From contig JADLAP010000100.1 in the NCBI GenBank assembly GCA_020848195.1, positions 1 through 51,102 on the forward strand: a DNA stretch of 51,102 nucleotides, in the 5' to 3' direction. This stretch comes from Phycisphaeraceae bacterium (GTDB lineage Bacteria; Planctomycetota; Phycisphaerae; Phycisphaerales; Phycisphaeraceae). Position 1 is the first letter of the stretch. Every line of letters starts with the position of its first letter. The notes below the pieces were generated by a model that did no database searches, had not been told where the DNA came from, and worked only from the letters and a program-made list of their open reading frames with translations. Shown here piece by piece: positions 15,791 to 24,799 of this stretch. A program made the position numbers and the translations under genes.

Positions 15791-18592
15791 GTGAAGCATC
15801 TGTCATTGTGCTTGATCGTGATATGCATGATCGCGGCGATGCCGGCCTTATCGCGGGCGGACCCGAAGCTGGAAAGCTCCGGCTCCAACGCCGGGTTCGG
15901 TTTCGCCGCCGGCGAGCGATGGGGGATGACGCAGGTCACGGCGTCCAATCCGGACGCGCAGGCGCACACGGTACTGGCGGCGGTGAGTTTCACGAAAGCG
16001 ACGGACATCGGCAATGTGCAGTTCGCGCGGACGGTGTGGCTGCCGCCGCACAGCGTCCGCAGGCTGGACCTTCCGTTTCGCGCCCCGGAGATGCCGGGCA
16101 AAACGCAGAGCGTGCCGATTCAGAGCCTGCTGCTGGACACGCAGGGCGCGACGGAGCGCACGCTGTCGCGTGAAGACGGCCTGATGCGGGCCGAGCAGCG
16201 GACGCCGGTGATCGTCTCGCTGTCCGGCGGCGACGAGTCGGGCAGCGACCTGGCGCACGCGGTCAAGGCGTTGTGCGGGCAGGACACCGCCATGGCGGGC
16301 CTCCGCAGCCAACAGCTTCCCCCGTTCGCCGCCGCGTGGCAGGGCATCGACCTGCTGATCCTCAGCGATCCGGAGTTGCAACTCGACGCCGCGCAGAAGC
16401 TGGCATTGCGGCAATGGCTGACCAGCGGAGGCCGACTGTGGATCCTGCTCGACCGCGTGGGCGATGAGATCGCCCGCGATCTGCTCGGCGACGACTACCG
16501 ATGCGCGACCGTGGGCCGCACGAGGAAAATGGAAACCGACCTCGAACCGGGAACCGGCGTCGTGCTGCGCGATGTGATAGGCAGCGGCGGCCTGGGCACG
16601 GTCAAAGCCAAGGAAACATGGCCCGCCGGCTGGACCGTTAGCGGCGGCGCGGAGCATGTGGAGGTCAAATCCGGCTTCACCACGGTCAAACGGGACCAGG
16701 CCGCCGGCGACGCCACGCTGCGCCAGTCGTTCAAGCTCGACCCGCTCTGGTCCAAGGTGCGTCTGACCGTGCGGGCATCGGCAACCCTGACCGCTCCTGC
16801 CTCGGGAGACCATGGCGCCAAGGCGCGGTTCCAGTTCATCAGCGACGCCGGTCAGCCGGTGGGCAGCCCGATCGCGCTGGGCGCGGCGGCGACGGTCAAA
16901 GCCGTCACGGAGTTTGCCCAGACCGTGCCCGTTCCCGCGCATGCCGCCATGGTTCAGGTGGACTTCGGCCTGTGGAACGCGGCGGGAGAAGCGGCGTTTC
17001 ACCAGGTCATGATGACGCCGATGGGCCTGCGATTCCCCGATCCGGTGGAGATGGCGCAGGTCGTAGCCGACGGCGTGGACGTGGACCGCATGGTCGGCGG
17101 CTGGCCGGCGGCGTTCCACATGCCGGTCGGGCTGGGCACGGTGATGATAACCACCCTGTCGCCGCGGCTGTGGACGGCGGAACAGGATGCGGGACTGGGC
17201 ACGCTGGACGATGTGGTGCGCGTGATCGCGCGTCGCCGGATGAAGGCGGCCCTGACGATGGAAAACTGGTCGCCGATGGTTCATCAGGCGATCGGCTACC
17301 GCGTGTTCCAGCGTGGTCCGGTGCTGAGTCTGCTGGCGGCATATGTGGCGGCCTTGCTGGCTGGCGGCGTGTGGCTTTGGCGTAAAAACCAGTTGGAATG
17401 GCTGTCCGCGTGGGGCGCGGGGCTGGCGGTGGTGCTGGCGCTGGGACTGATGGCGCTGGGCGTGAAACATCGAGGCCTGACGCCGCTGACGATCGCCGAC
17501 GCGCAGTTCATCGAGGTGGTTCCTTCGCAGCAGATGGCGACGATCACCGGCCTGGTGGGCGTGTACAGCCCGGCCGGCGGCGTGGGGCCTTTGTCCGCCA
17601 CGGCGGGCGGCGTGCTCTGGCCCGATCGCACGGGCCAGGAAGGCCGGCTGCTCCGCATGGTCTGGAGCGATGTGGATCGCTGGACGTGGGATTTCCTTCA
17701 GCTTCCGGCGGGCGCGGTGCGGATGAGCGAGTTGAAACATGCCGCTCCGCTGCCCCAGCCTGCGACGGTGACGCTGACGGTGGGCGAGAAAGGCGTGGAG
17801 GGCCAGGTGGATTGGCCGACGATGCCGGGTTTTGAGGATCCCGTGCTGGCGGGCGTGAACGGTTCGCTGGTGGTCAAACCTCGCGGGGACGGCCGGTTCG
17901 TTTGTTCGTCGGATGATCGCCTGCCGCCGGGACAGTTCATCGGGGGCCAGTCGCTGTCGGCCACGCAGACGATGCGGCAGCAGGTGTACCGCGATCTGCT
18001 GCTGGCGCCGGCAGGATTCGATCGTGCGCACTTTCCCGTGCAGCCGGTGCTGCTGTGGTGGGCCCGACCGATGGACCTGGGTTTCGCGTTGCCTCAGCAG
18101 GCCGAGCGCCGGGAGACGGGACTGGTGGCCGTGCCGGTGCGGATCGAAACGCCCAAGCCCGGCACGAAGTTGCGGATTCCCTCGCCGCTGATCCGGATTG
18201 ACGCGGTTCGCAACTCGGCCTTCAGCAGCGTGACCGTGTTCAACAACCTGAATCAGCAGTGGATCGGGCAGATGACGCAGGGGGCCGTGGCCCCGCTGCA
18301 GTTCACCGTGCCGGGCGAGCTGGTTCCGCTGAAGCTGGATTCCGCCTTGCTGCTGATCCACATCCACGCGCCTTCGCGTCTGGTGGAGGTGCTCGACGGC
18401 AAGAACAACGTGCTGGCCGCATTCAACCGCCCCCTGCGGCCGGTGTCGGTGGAACTCAAGCCTTCCGACACGGTGAAACTGGACGAGCACGGCGCGCTGC
18501 AACTGACCCTGCGCATCAGCGACGGCGACAACGTGCCGTGGGAAATCACCGGCATGGATCTGGATGTGACGGCAACGGCGGAAGCGAAGTGA
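15791..18592 (+). CDS. Large exported membrane protein with glutamine-amidotransferase-like region
   Basis: This 933-residue protein starts at a GTG with AGGTGAG upstream and has a signal peptide (LSLCLIVICMIAAMPALSRA). Residues about 130-230 (IDLLILSDPELQL, LRQWLTSGGRLWIL) resemble the class I amidotransferase-like fold found in membrane proteins of VWA/MoxR-type operons. Two membrane helices follow near residues 510-530 and 538-558, then another large beta-rich exported part. It precedes an ABC ATPase and permease, and may be the extracytoplasmic partner of that exporter. I do not recognise a named family; function is open. An inverted repeat starts immediately after the stop codon. Confidence 0.75.
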   Translation: MKHLSLCLIVICMIAAMPALSRADPKLESSGSNAGFGFAAGERWGMTQVTASNPDAQAHTVLAAVSFTKATDIGNVQFARTVWLPPHSVRRLDLPFRAPEMPGKTQSVPIQSLLLDTQGATERTLSREDGLMRAEQRTPVIVSLSGGDESGSDLAHAVKALCGQDTAMAGLRSQQLPPFAAAWQGIDLLILSDPELQLDAAQKLALRQWLTSGGRLWILLDRVGDEIARDLLGDDYRCATVGRTRKMETDLEPGTGVVLRDVIGSGGLGTVKAKETWPAGWTVSGGAEHVEVKSGFTTVKRDQAAGDATLRQSFKLDPLWSKVRLTVRASATLTAPASGDHGAKARFQFISDAGQPVGSPIALGAAATVKAVTEFAQTVPVPAHAAMVQVDFGLWNAAGEAAFHQVMMTPMGLRFPDPVEMAQVVADGVDVDRMVGGWPAAFHMPVGLGTVMITTLSPRLWTAEQDAGLGTLDDVVRVIARRRMKAALTMENWSPMVHQAIGYRVFQRGPVLSLLAAYVAALLAGGVWLWRKNQLEWLSAWGAGLAVVLALGLMALGVKHRGLTPLTIADAQFIEVVPSQQMATITGLVGVYSPAGGVGPLSATAGGVLWPDRTGQEGRLLRMVWSDVDRWTWDFLQLPAGAVRMSELKHAAPLPQPATVTLTVGEKGVEGQVDWPTMPGFEDPVLAGVNGSLVVKPRGDGRFVCSSDDRLPPGQFIGGQSLSATQTMRQQVYRDLLLAPAGFDRAHFPVQPVLLWWARPMDLGFALPQQAERRETGLVAVPVRIETPKPGTKLRIPSPLIRIDAVRNSAFSSVTVFNNLNQQWIGQMTQGAVAPLQFTVPGELVPLKLDSALLLIHIHAPSRLVEVLDGKNNVLAAFNRPLRPVSVELKPSDTVKLDEHGALQLTLRISDGDNVPWEITGMDLDVTATAEAK

Positions 18593-18594
18593 TT

Positions 18595-18724
18595 TTTTAG
18601 CCGCGGATGAACGCAGATAAACGCAGATAAGAAAATGCAATCAACATGACATTGAATTGCTCTGATCTGATCTGATCTGTTTTTGTATTCATCTGCGTAT
18701 ATCTGCGTTCATCCGCGGCTAAAA
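18595..18724. repeat. Inverted repeat element, copy B
   Basis: Perfect 25-bp arms at 18595-18619 and 18700-18724, beginning TTTTAGCCGCGGATGAACGC on the left. Pairing continues imperfectly inward through a second CGCAGAT unit. The centre holds about four TCTGA pentamers (18661-18679). It starts two bases after a stop codon and ends 21 bp before the next start. The stem and T-rich ends could terminate or stabilise transcripts. Confidence 0.85.
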
Positions 18725-18745
18725 CAGCATTGACCGGAGACGGAC

Positions 18746-19795
18746 ATGAGCACTGACGTGGTGGTTCAAACCGAGAAGCTGACGAAGAAGTTCAATGAGT
18801 TCACGGCGCTGGATGAGTTGAGCATCACCGTGCACCGCGGGCAGATTCTCGGCTTCATCGGGCCGAACGGGGCGGGCAAGACGACGACGATCAAGATTCT
18901 GGTGGGCCTGGCCCGTCCGAGCAGCGGAACCGCGACCATCGCCGGCGCCGACTGCGTGAAGCAGGCCAAGCAGATCAAGCGTCTGGTCGGCTACATGCCC
19001 GACACCTTCGGCTCGTACGACAACATGCGGGTGCGGGAATATCTGGACTTCTTCGGAGCCGCGTTCAAAATCCCCCGCAAACAGCGGCAACATCGCATCG
19101 ACGAAGTGATGGACATCGCCGGCTGCGCCTACATGAAGGACCGCTTCGTCCAGGCCCTGTCCCACGGCATGAAACAGCGATGCGCCATCGCACGCACGCT
19201 GCTGCACGATCCGCAGGTGATCATCCTCGATGAACCGGCCAACGGCCTGGACCCCAACGCCCGCATCGAAATGCGCCAGATTCTGCTCAAACTGGCCGAC
19301 ATGGGCAAAACGCTGATCGTCACCAGCCACATCCTTCCGGAACTGTCGCGGATCTGCAATCTCGTGGCCATCATCACGCAGGGCAAGCTGCGCGCGTTCG
19401 GCTCGCTCGATGAGATCATGCGCCAGGTCAGCCAGCGCCGTCAGTTCGAGGTGTTGCTGCTGACCGCGGAGCAGGTGAAGGAGACGGCGGACCTGATCCG
19501 TCGCGGCCTGGGCGAAGACGCCGAGGTGGTGGCCGACGCCACTGAAGCCATGGTCCGCTTCACCACGAACCGCAACGACGATGATCTGGCCCGGCTGCTG
19601 ACGGCGCTGACGAAGATGAAGCTCGGCATCGCCCAGTTCCGGGAAGTGGTGCAGGACCTGGAAGACGCGTTCCTGTCGGTGACGGGCCGCAAGCCGCAGG
19701 GCGCGGGGCCTGTGGAGAAAGCTTCGTCGCCGCTGCAGCGCGCGCTGCGTCGCATCCAGCAGAACGACGCGATCGTGGAAGCCGAGCCGGAATAA
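18746..19795 (+). CDS. ABC transporter ATP-binding protein
   Basis: This 349-residue ATPase has a Walker A site GPNGAGKTT, signature LSHGMKQR, Walker B VIILDEPANGLD and the switch histidine in VTSHILPE. It is closest in pattern to drug/bacteriocin or GldA-type exporters of the ABC-2 class (KLTKKFNEFTALDELS start). The last 100 residues form an extra regulatory domain. GGAGACGG lies just before the ATG. The permease begins 90 bp downstream, so the two probably make one efflux or secretion complex at the inner membrane; the cargo is unknown. Confidence 0.93.
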   Translation: MSTDVVVQTEKLTKKFNEFTALDELSITVHRGQILGFIGPNGAGKTTTIKILVGLARPSSGTATIAGADCVKQAKQIKRLVGYMPDTFGSYDNMRVREYLDFFGAAFKIPRKQRQHRIDEVMDIAGCAYMKDRFVQALSHGMKQRCAIARTLLHDPQVIILDEPANGLDPNARIEMRQILLKLADMGKTLIVTSHILPELSRICNLVAIITQGKLRAFGSLDEIMRQVSQRRQFEVLLLTAEQVKETADLIRRGLGEDAEVVADATEAMVRFTTNRNDDDLARLLTALTKMKLGIAQFREVVQDLEDAFLSVTGRKPQGAGPVEKASSPLQRALRRIQQNDAIVEAEPE

Positions 19796-19835
19796 AGACC
19801 AGAGACCCGCGTGGACGCCCGCAAATGAGCGGCGC

Positions 19836-19851
19836 CTTCCGGGGGCCGCGA
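19836..19851 (+). repeat. 16-bp repeat shared with 21667-21682
   Basis: CTTCCGGGGGCCGCGA occurs here, before the permease gene, and again inside the N-terminal coding part of the HEAT-repeat gene. It appears to be part of the same dispersed repeat as the 45-bp-period unit there. Confidence 0.55.
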
Positions 19852-19885
19852 ATCCATGGGATGCCTCGAACCCGAAGGAACTGAC

Positions 19886-21556
19886 GTGAACATCGCCAAT
19901 CCCATCATCCAGCGCGAACTGGTCGGCATGTTGCGGACCCGCCGCGCCATGGCGGCCCAGGTGCTGCTCGTGGCCATACTCGGCATGCTGGTGGTGCTCC
20001 GCTGGCCCACCGAAGCCCGTTCCGACTACTCCGGCCACCAGGCCCAGCAGGTGCTCCAGCTCTTCGGCTACGGCATGCTCGTGGGGCTGATTCTCCTGGC
20101 TCCGGTGTTTCCCGCCTCCAGCATCGTCCGCGAAAAACAGCAAGGCACGCTCGCCCTGCTGCTCAATTCGCCGATGCACCCGTGGTCGATCTACATCGGC
20201 AAATTCCTCGGCGTCACCGGCTTCGTGCTGCTGCTGCTGATCCTGAGCCTTCCCGCCGCCGCGGCGTGCTACGTCATGGGCGGCATCACGACCACGCAAC
20301 TGGTCAAGGTCTATCTCATCCTCGGCCTCGTGGCGCTGCAGTATGCCGCGCTGGGGCTGATGGTCAGCAGCTACGCCTCCACGACCGACGCGGCGCTGCG
20401 ATTGACGTACGGCACGATCCTGCTGTTGTGCATCGTCACGCTCGGGCCGTACCAGTTTTTCCAGGGCCTGGCGACCGGGACCGCGGCGCAGGCGATCGTG
20501 TGGATTCGCGCGGTGTCGCCGATTTCCGCCATGATGGAAGTGCTCGGCCACGGCGGCTACGGCAGCCAGGGCGTGGCGCTGCAGGCGGACCTGACCGTGC
20601 GGTTCGTGACGATTTCCGTCGCGCTCACCGTGGCGTTCGCGGCGTGGACGGCCGCTCGGTTCAACCGCAAAATGTTCGACAAGAGCCGCGCCCAGGGCCG
20701 CATCACCGACGAGCAGCAGCTTTCCGTCCGCGTCTTCCGCCGCATCATGTTTCTCTGGTTCTTCGATCCCCAGCGGCGAACGGGCCTGATCGGCAACTGG
20801 ACCAATCCGGTGCGGGTCAAGGAATTCCGCACCCGCAAGTTCGGACGGGCGCACTGGATTCTCCGCCTGTTCGGCGCGTGTCTGGTCCTTTCGCTGGGCC
20901 TGATCCTGCTGACCACCGTCAGCTCGCTGAGCTGGGACGTGCAGACGCTCGGCGCGATCATCGTGCTGCTGCAGATGTCGCTGATCGTGCTGGCGACTCC
21001 GAGCCTGGCCAGCGGCGTGATCAGCGGCGAAATCGAAAGCGGAGGCTGGGAACTGCTCCAGATGACCCCGCTCTCGGCATTCGCCATCGTGACAGGCAAA
21101 CTCGCCAGCGCCGCGTGGACCATGGTGCTGATGCTGCTGGCGACGATGCCCGCCTACGCCACGCTGATCTTCATCCAGAAGGAACAGGCGAGGCAGATCA
21201 GCGTCACGCTGGTGTGTCTGGGCCTGACGGCCGTGATGGCGCTGCTGCTGACGGCGGCGATCAGCAGTCTCTTCCGCCGCACCGCCGCGGCCACCGTCGC
21301 CAGCTACATCGTGCTGATCACGCTCTGCGCCGGGACCATGCTGGCGTGGGTGGGCCAGGACGCGCCGTTCACCCACGAAACCGTGCAGACGGTGCTGATG
21401 TTCAACCCGCTGGCTGCCGCGCTGAGCCTGATCGAAGCGCCGGGCTTCGTCAGTTACACGCTGGTTCCGTTCAACTGGTACATCACAGGCGCGATCGCGG
21501 CGGCGTCGCTGGCGCTGCTGGTCTGGCGCACGTGGCGGCTGACAAGGCCTCAGTAA
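19886..21556 (+). CDS. ABC-2 type transporter permease
   Basis: This is a 556-residue polytopic membrane protein. Hydrophobic segments appear near the N-terminus (AAQVLLVAILGMLVVL), at YGMLVGLILLAPVF, FVLLLLILSLPAAAACYVM and repeatedly in the second half, giving two sets of roughly six helices. REKQQGTLALLLNSPM is typical of ABC-2 permeases, and ESGGWELLQMTPL repeats it in the second half, so the protein appears to be an internal duplication. The start is a GTG at 19886 with GAAGGAA upstream, fitting NIANPIIQREL as the cytosolic N-terminus. It pairs with the preceding ATPase. Confidence 0.9.
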   Translation: MNIANPIIQRELVGMLRTRRAMAAQVLLVAILGMLVVLRWPTEARSDYSGHQAQQVLQLFGYGMLVGLILLAPVFPASSIVREKQQGTLALLLNSPMHPWSIYIGKFLGVTGFVLLLLILSLPAAAACYVMGGITTTQLVKVYLILGLVALQYAALGLMVSSYASTTDAALRLTYGTILLLCIVTLGPYQFFQGLATGTAAQAIVWIRAVSPISAMMEVLGHGGYGSQGVALQADLTVRFVTISVALTVAFAAWTAARFNRKMFDKSRAQGRITDEQQLSVRVFRRIMFLWFFDPQRRTGLIGNWTNPVRVKEFRTRKFGRAHWILRLFGACLVLSLGLILLTTVSSLSWDVQTLGAIIVLLQMSLIVLATPSLASGVISGEIESGGWELLQMTPLSAFAIVTGKLASAAWTMVLMLLATMPAYATLIFIQKEQARQISVTLVCLGLTAVMALLLTAAISSLFRRTAAATVASYIVLITLCAGTMLAWVGQDAPFTHETVQTVLMFNPLAAALSLIEAPGFVSYTLVPFNWYITGAIAAASLALLVWRTWRLTRPQ

Positions 21557-21604
21557 TCGGATCGGAGCCGGTCCGCGGGAGTCAGGTTCGTGCGAGAAAT
21601 GAGG

Positions 21605-23461
21605 ATGAACGTGGAAGGAATATGCAGAATTCCGCGACGCCGCAAGCGGCGAATCGGTTGCGACGACTTCCGGGGGCCGCGACGCCGCAAGTGGCGAATG
21701 CCGCTGGTGCAATGCTGTGTGGCATCGCTTGTGCTGCTGGCGACGTCGTCGCTGCGGGCGGCGGATTCGTCGCTGATCGATCAGCCGATGTACGCGGACC
21801 CGGCGCTGCCCAAGGCGGCGACGACGACGACGTTTGATCCGAGGCTGATGGACCTGTGGACGCAAGCGTTGGCGCAGCCGGACGCGGACACGCGACGTCA
21901 GGCAGCGGCGGCGATCGCGGAGGCCGGTACGCTGGGCATGCCGGATGCGGCCGCCAAGGGCGCTCCGCTGCTGGCTCATCGGCTGACGGACGAGAAGGAA
22001 CATCCGCTGGTCCGCCTGGCTGCGGCGCAGGCGCTGGACCGGCTGGATGCGAAGGATCATGTGCAAGCGATGGACAGCGCCAACGCCGGCGACGACCTGG
22101 CCCTGGTGCTGGCGACCGATCCCGCCCTGGCCCGGTGGAAACACGCCCCCGCCGTCGCCCGGTGGCGCCAGCGTGCGGAGACCGCCGCCACACGTTGGGC
22201 GATCCGCCTTTCCGCCCTGGAATCCCTGGGACAATGCGCCGACGCGGGCAGCGCGGAACTGCTGAGCAAACTCGTGCGGGACGCACGGACTTCCGCCGTG
22301 CTGCGGCTGACGGCGGCGAAATCGCTGGGCCTGATCGCCGTGGAGGGCCTGGTCCCGCAGGCGACGGAACTGGCACAACACGACGATTCCCGCGAGCTGC
22401 GGCTGATGGCTGTGTGGATGTTGCGATCCCATCGCGACGACGCAGCCATCGCCCTGCTGGCCAACCGTCTGACGGACAAGGAATCGGCCGTGGTCGCCGC
22501 CGCTGAGCGCGTGCTGCTGGCGGCTGAGCCGGCGGCGTCGCTGCCTTCGCTCATGACACTCTCCGATCATCCGGACGCCGAAGTGCGCCGGCTGACGGTG
22601 GACCTGGCGCTGGCGATCGGCAACGCGGAATCGGTCGCCGTGCTGGCGGATCGTCTGGGCGATGCCGTGCCGCGGACGCGGTACACCGCCCGGGACGCGC
22701 TGATCGAACTCGGCCAGAAGCCGGCGACGAAGGACGCCGTGGCCAAGGCGACGCGGACGGCGCTCGGCCATGCCGATCCGCTGGCCCGGCAGGAAGCGGC
22801 CATGGTGGCGGGCAAGCTGAATCTGAAGGAATCGTTGCCCGCGCTGACGGCGATGATGGAAACCGGCCCGCTGTTCACCCGCACCGCCGCCACCGCCGCT
22901 GTACGATGGATCGATCCCGCCTCCGGCGTCGAACCGGCCAAACGGCAGATTGAATCCCTGCTCAAATCCACGGACAAAACCCGGCCGGCAGGCGAGACCG
23001 CCGTCGAGGTTGATGCCGCCTTGGCGCAGATGTTCCAGATTCTGGGCATGGTCAAGGATGTCAGAAGCGAAAGCCTCGGCCGGGTGCTGATCCCCAAGAA
23101 CGCGCCGTTCGGCCCAACCGGCCGCGTCGCCGCGATCTGGGCCATGGGCAAGGCATGGGCAGATCGCGCCAACCCGCCGTCCGATCTGGCCACCCTGCTG
23201 GTGGGACGTCTGCAGGACGCCATGGGCATGCAGCCGGAGTCGGAAGACGTGCGGGTGATGTCCGTCGTCACACTGGCCCGGCTGGGCGACAAGAACAATC
23301 TGGGCCTGCTCAATAAGATCGGCGGCAAAGGCGGCGAATCCTCGGAACTGATCCAGGCCGCCTGCCGCTGGGCTGTAAGCCGGTTGACCGGGCAGCCGGC
23401 CAAACCGCTGGAATCCTACGAACAGAAGTCCACCGGCTGGTTCCTGGAGCCTATGCCATGA
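21605..23461 (+). CDS. Exported HEAT-repeat protein
   Basis: About 590 residues of helical repeats rich in Ala, Leu and Asp (for example AAAAIAEAGTLG, VRLAAAQALDRL, LRLTAAKSLGLIA, ELRLMAVWMLRSH) identify HEAT or PBS-lyase-type repeats, which act as binding scaffolds. The hydrophobic segment PLVQCCVASLVLLATSSLRA looks like a signal peptide. The start is uncertain: 21590 (GTG), 21599, 21605 or 21698. Starting at 21698 gives a leader without basic residues; an earlier start puts a basic stretch made by a duplicated repeat in front. The stop overlaps the thioesterase start by ATGA. It probably works with the upstream ABC exporter. Confidence 0.8.
   Translation: MNVEGICRIPRRRKRRIGCDDFRGPRRRKWRMPLVQCCVASLVLLATSSLRAADSSLIDQPMYADPALPKAATTTTFDPRLMDLWTQALAQPDADTRRQAAAAIAEAGTLGMPDAAAKGAPLLAHRLTDEKEHPLVRLAAAQALDRLDAKDHVQAMDSANAGDDLALVLATDPALARWKHAPAVARWRQRAETAATRWAIRLSALESLGQCADAGSAELLSKLVRDARTSAVLRLTAAKSLGLIAVEGLVPQATELAQHDDSRELRLMAVWMLRSHRDDAAIALLANRLTDKESAVVAAAERVLLAAEPAASLPSLMTLSDHPDAEVRRLTVDLALAIGNAESVAVLADRLGDAVPRTRYTARDALIELGQKPATKDAVAKATRTALGHADPLARQEAAMVAGKLNLKESLPALTAMMETGPLFTRTAATAAVRWIDPASGVEPAKRQIESLLKSTDKTRPAGETAVEVDAALAQMFQILGMVKDVRSESLGRVLIPKNAPFGPTGRVAAIWAMGKAWADRANPPSDLATLLVGRLQDAMGMQPESEDVRVMSVVTLARLGDKNNLGLLNKIGGKGGESSELIQAACRWAVSRLTGQPAKPLESYEQKSTGWFLEPMP
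21632..21699 (+). repeat. Two 23-bp direct repeats, 45-bp period, inside the HEAT gene leader
   Basis: Units at 21632-21654 and 21677-21699 contain CGACGCCGCAAGCGGCGAAT and differ at one position (C to T). The core GCCGCAAGCGGC is a near-palindrome. The 45-bp period keeps the reading frame, encoding PRRRKRRI and PRRRKWRM. The intervening part carries the 16-bp sequence also found at 19836. Confidence 0.7.
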
Positions 23462-23916
23462 AGACTCCAGCTCATCCGGACCCCGCCGCGACCGATGCCG
23501 GAAGCACACCCATCCGAGGCCGAACCCAGGTCCGCGTCCGCTACGGCGAATGCGATCCCATGGGCGTGGCGCATCACAGCGTCTACGCCGTCTGGCTGGA
23601 ACTGGCCCGCACGGAACTGCTGCGCCAGGCCGGCCACTGCTACGCGGACATGGAACGTCAGGGCGACTACTTCGTCGTCGCGGAACTGAGCATCCGTTTC
23701 CGCCGATCCGCGCGGTACGACGATCTGCTGACCGTGCATGTCTGGGTGAGCAAATGCACGCGGGCGAAGCTCGTGCACAGCTATGAAATCCGCCGCGGCG
23801 AGGAACTGCTGGTCACGGGCCAGACCACGCTGGCCTGCGTGGACCACAAGGGCCGGCTCAAACCCGTTCCCGCCGACATCGTCGCGTTGGGCGGCGGGGA
23901 ATCGGTCGAAGCGTGA
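23458..23916 (+). CDS. Acyl-CoA thioesterase, YbgC/FadM hotdog family
   Basis: The 152-residue protein shows VRYGECDPMGVAHHSVYAVWLELARTELL split across the typical YbgC start: the Asp in ECDPMG is the catalytic residue and HHSVY the active-site turn. Later blocks are VVAELSIRFRRSARYDD and LVTGQTTLACVD. These enzymes hydrolyse acyl-CoA thioesters in the cytosol. The start codon overlaps the stop of the HEAT gene (ATGA), indicating translational coupling. A link to the exporter genes is not obvious; a role in recycling acyl groups is possible. Confidence 0.9.
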   Translation: MKTPAHPDPAATDAGSTPIRGRTQVRVRYGECDPMGVAHHSVYAVWLELARTELLRQAGHCYADMERQGDYFVVAELSIRFRRSARYDDLLTVHVWVSKCTRAKLVHSYEIRRGEELLVTGQTTLACVDHKGRLKPVPADIVALGGGESVEA

Positions 23917-23941
23917 TCGTCCGTCACAATGCTCAACGCCT

Positions 23942-24766
23942 TCACCAAATCAGCGCGTTGAAGGTTTTGTCCGTCATCTTCACAAACAGGTCGTCGCGCG
24001 GTATCAGTTGCAGATGCCCGTCGACAAACTGCACGTTCAGCGATCCCAGATGACGCGCCATGCGACGCGTCTGCACGCCATCCAGCAGGCCGGGGTCCGA
24101 AATGCGCACGTTGTGCTCGGATTCCGTGATGAAGAACGCCTGATTGGCCGTATCCCATAACGCCAGGGGAATACCCCCGCCACACCGGTAGATGCCCGGT
24201 CCCCAGTTGCTGGTGATGACCCGGAGGGAATCCAGCCCGTAACCGTTCCAAGCATACGGAGAGCCGACCATGCACCATCGCCATGTGTCGAACGGATATG
24301 TCACGTCGCCCCAGTAGTCTTGGGCATACGAACTTTCCATCGTCATCGAATCGCACCACGCCACATTCTTGTTGCGTGGCAAATAGCCCTGCTTCATGCC
24401 CAAAACCACCGTGGCCGGGCCAACGAACCAAGGCTGAAACACTCTGCGATACCACATTGGGTCATTCCTGCCCGCCACATATGCGGAGTACATGTTTTCG
24501 AAGTACACCCCCGACAACACCGCTTTTTGATCATGGCCGTACGACACGGCAACGGCATGCAGATGCCGCATCTTGCTGGCACAGACAATCCCCCGCCCTC
24601 GCTCCCGGGCTTCGCTGAGCGCCGGCATCAACAGGGACACAAGCACGATACTGATCGTGATCACAATCACGACTTCGACGAGCGTAAAAGCCCGATCGAA
24701 GTTTCGTGGAGTTGTTCGAAAAGCGATTGAGACGACTCGATCAGTCATACAGTCACACTCTTCCAT
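23942..24766 (-). CDS. Pseudopilin-like protein with H-x9-DG motif (second copy)
   Basis: AFTLVEVVIVITISIVLVSLL is a class III prepilin segment, with Glu at position 5 but Ala instead of Gly before the cleavage site. Near the C-terminus HLGSLNVQFVDG fits H-x9-DG, as in the protein at 5984-6721. It has 274 residues if started at 24766; a second ATG at 24748 has GGAAGAG 11 nt upstream and may be the true start. The gene follows the kinase gene by 33 bp on the same strand and may be under the control of the sigma factor at 26728-27306. Its 3-prime end faces the thioesterase gene. Confidence 0.88.
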   Translation of the reverse strand: MEECDCMTDRVVSIAFRTTPRNFDRAFTLVEVVIVITISIVLVSLLMPALSEARERGRGIVCASKMRHLHAVAVSYGHDQKAVLSGVYFENMYSAYVAGRNDPMWYRRVFQPWFVGPATVVLGMKQGYLPRNKNVAWCDSMTMESSYAQDYWGDVTYPFDTWRWCMVGSPYAWNGYGLDSLRVITSNWGPGIYRCGGGIPLALWDTANQAFFITESEHNVRISDPGLLDGVQTRRMARHLGSLNVQFVDGHLQLIPRDDLFVKMTDKTFNALIW

Positions 24767-24799
24767 TTCGAATGAGGGGTAACATCCCGGCCCCGGCGA

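Noticed and set aside
15848-18640. A 930-codon minus-strand frame
   Set aside because: Antisense of the 933-residue membrane protein gene; no recognisable protein features.
21622-21837. A small frame starting with a good ribosome site inside the HEAT gene leader
   Set aside because: ATG 21622 has GGAAGGA upstream, but its product is only repeat-derived Ala/Pro text and overlaps the real gene in another frame.
18719-23509. A 1596-codon open frame on the minus strand
   Set aside because: It is the antisense shadow of the ABC, permease and HEAT genes; its His/Arg/Gln-rich composition and lack of any domain are typical of antisense frames in GC-rich DNA.
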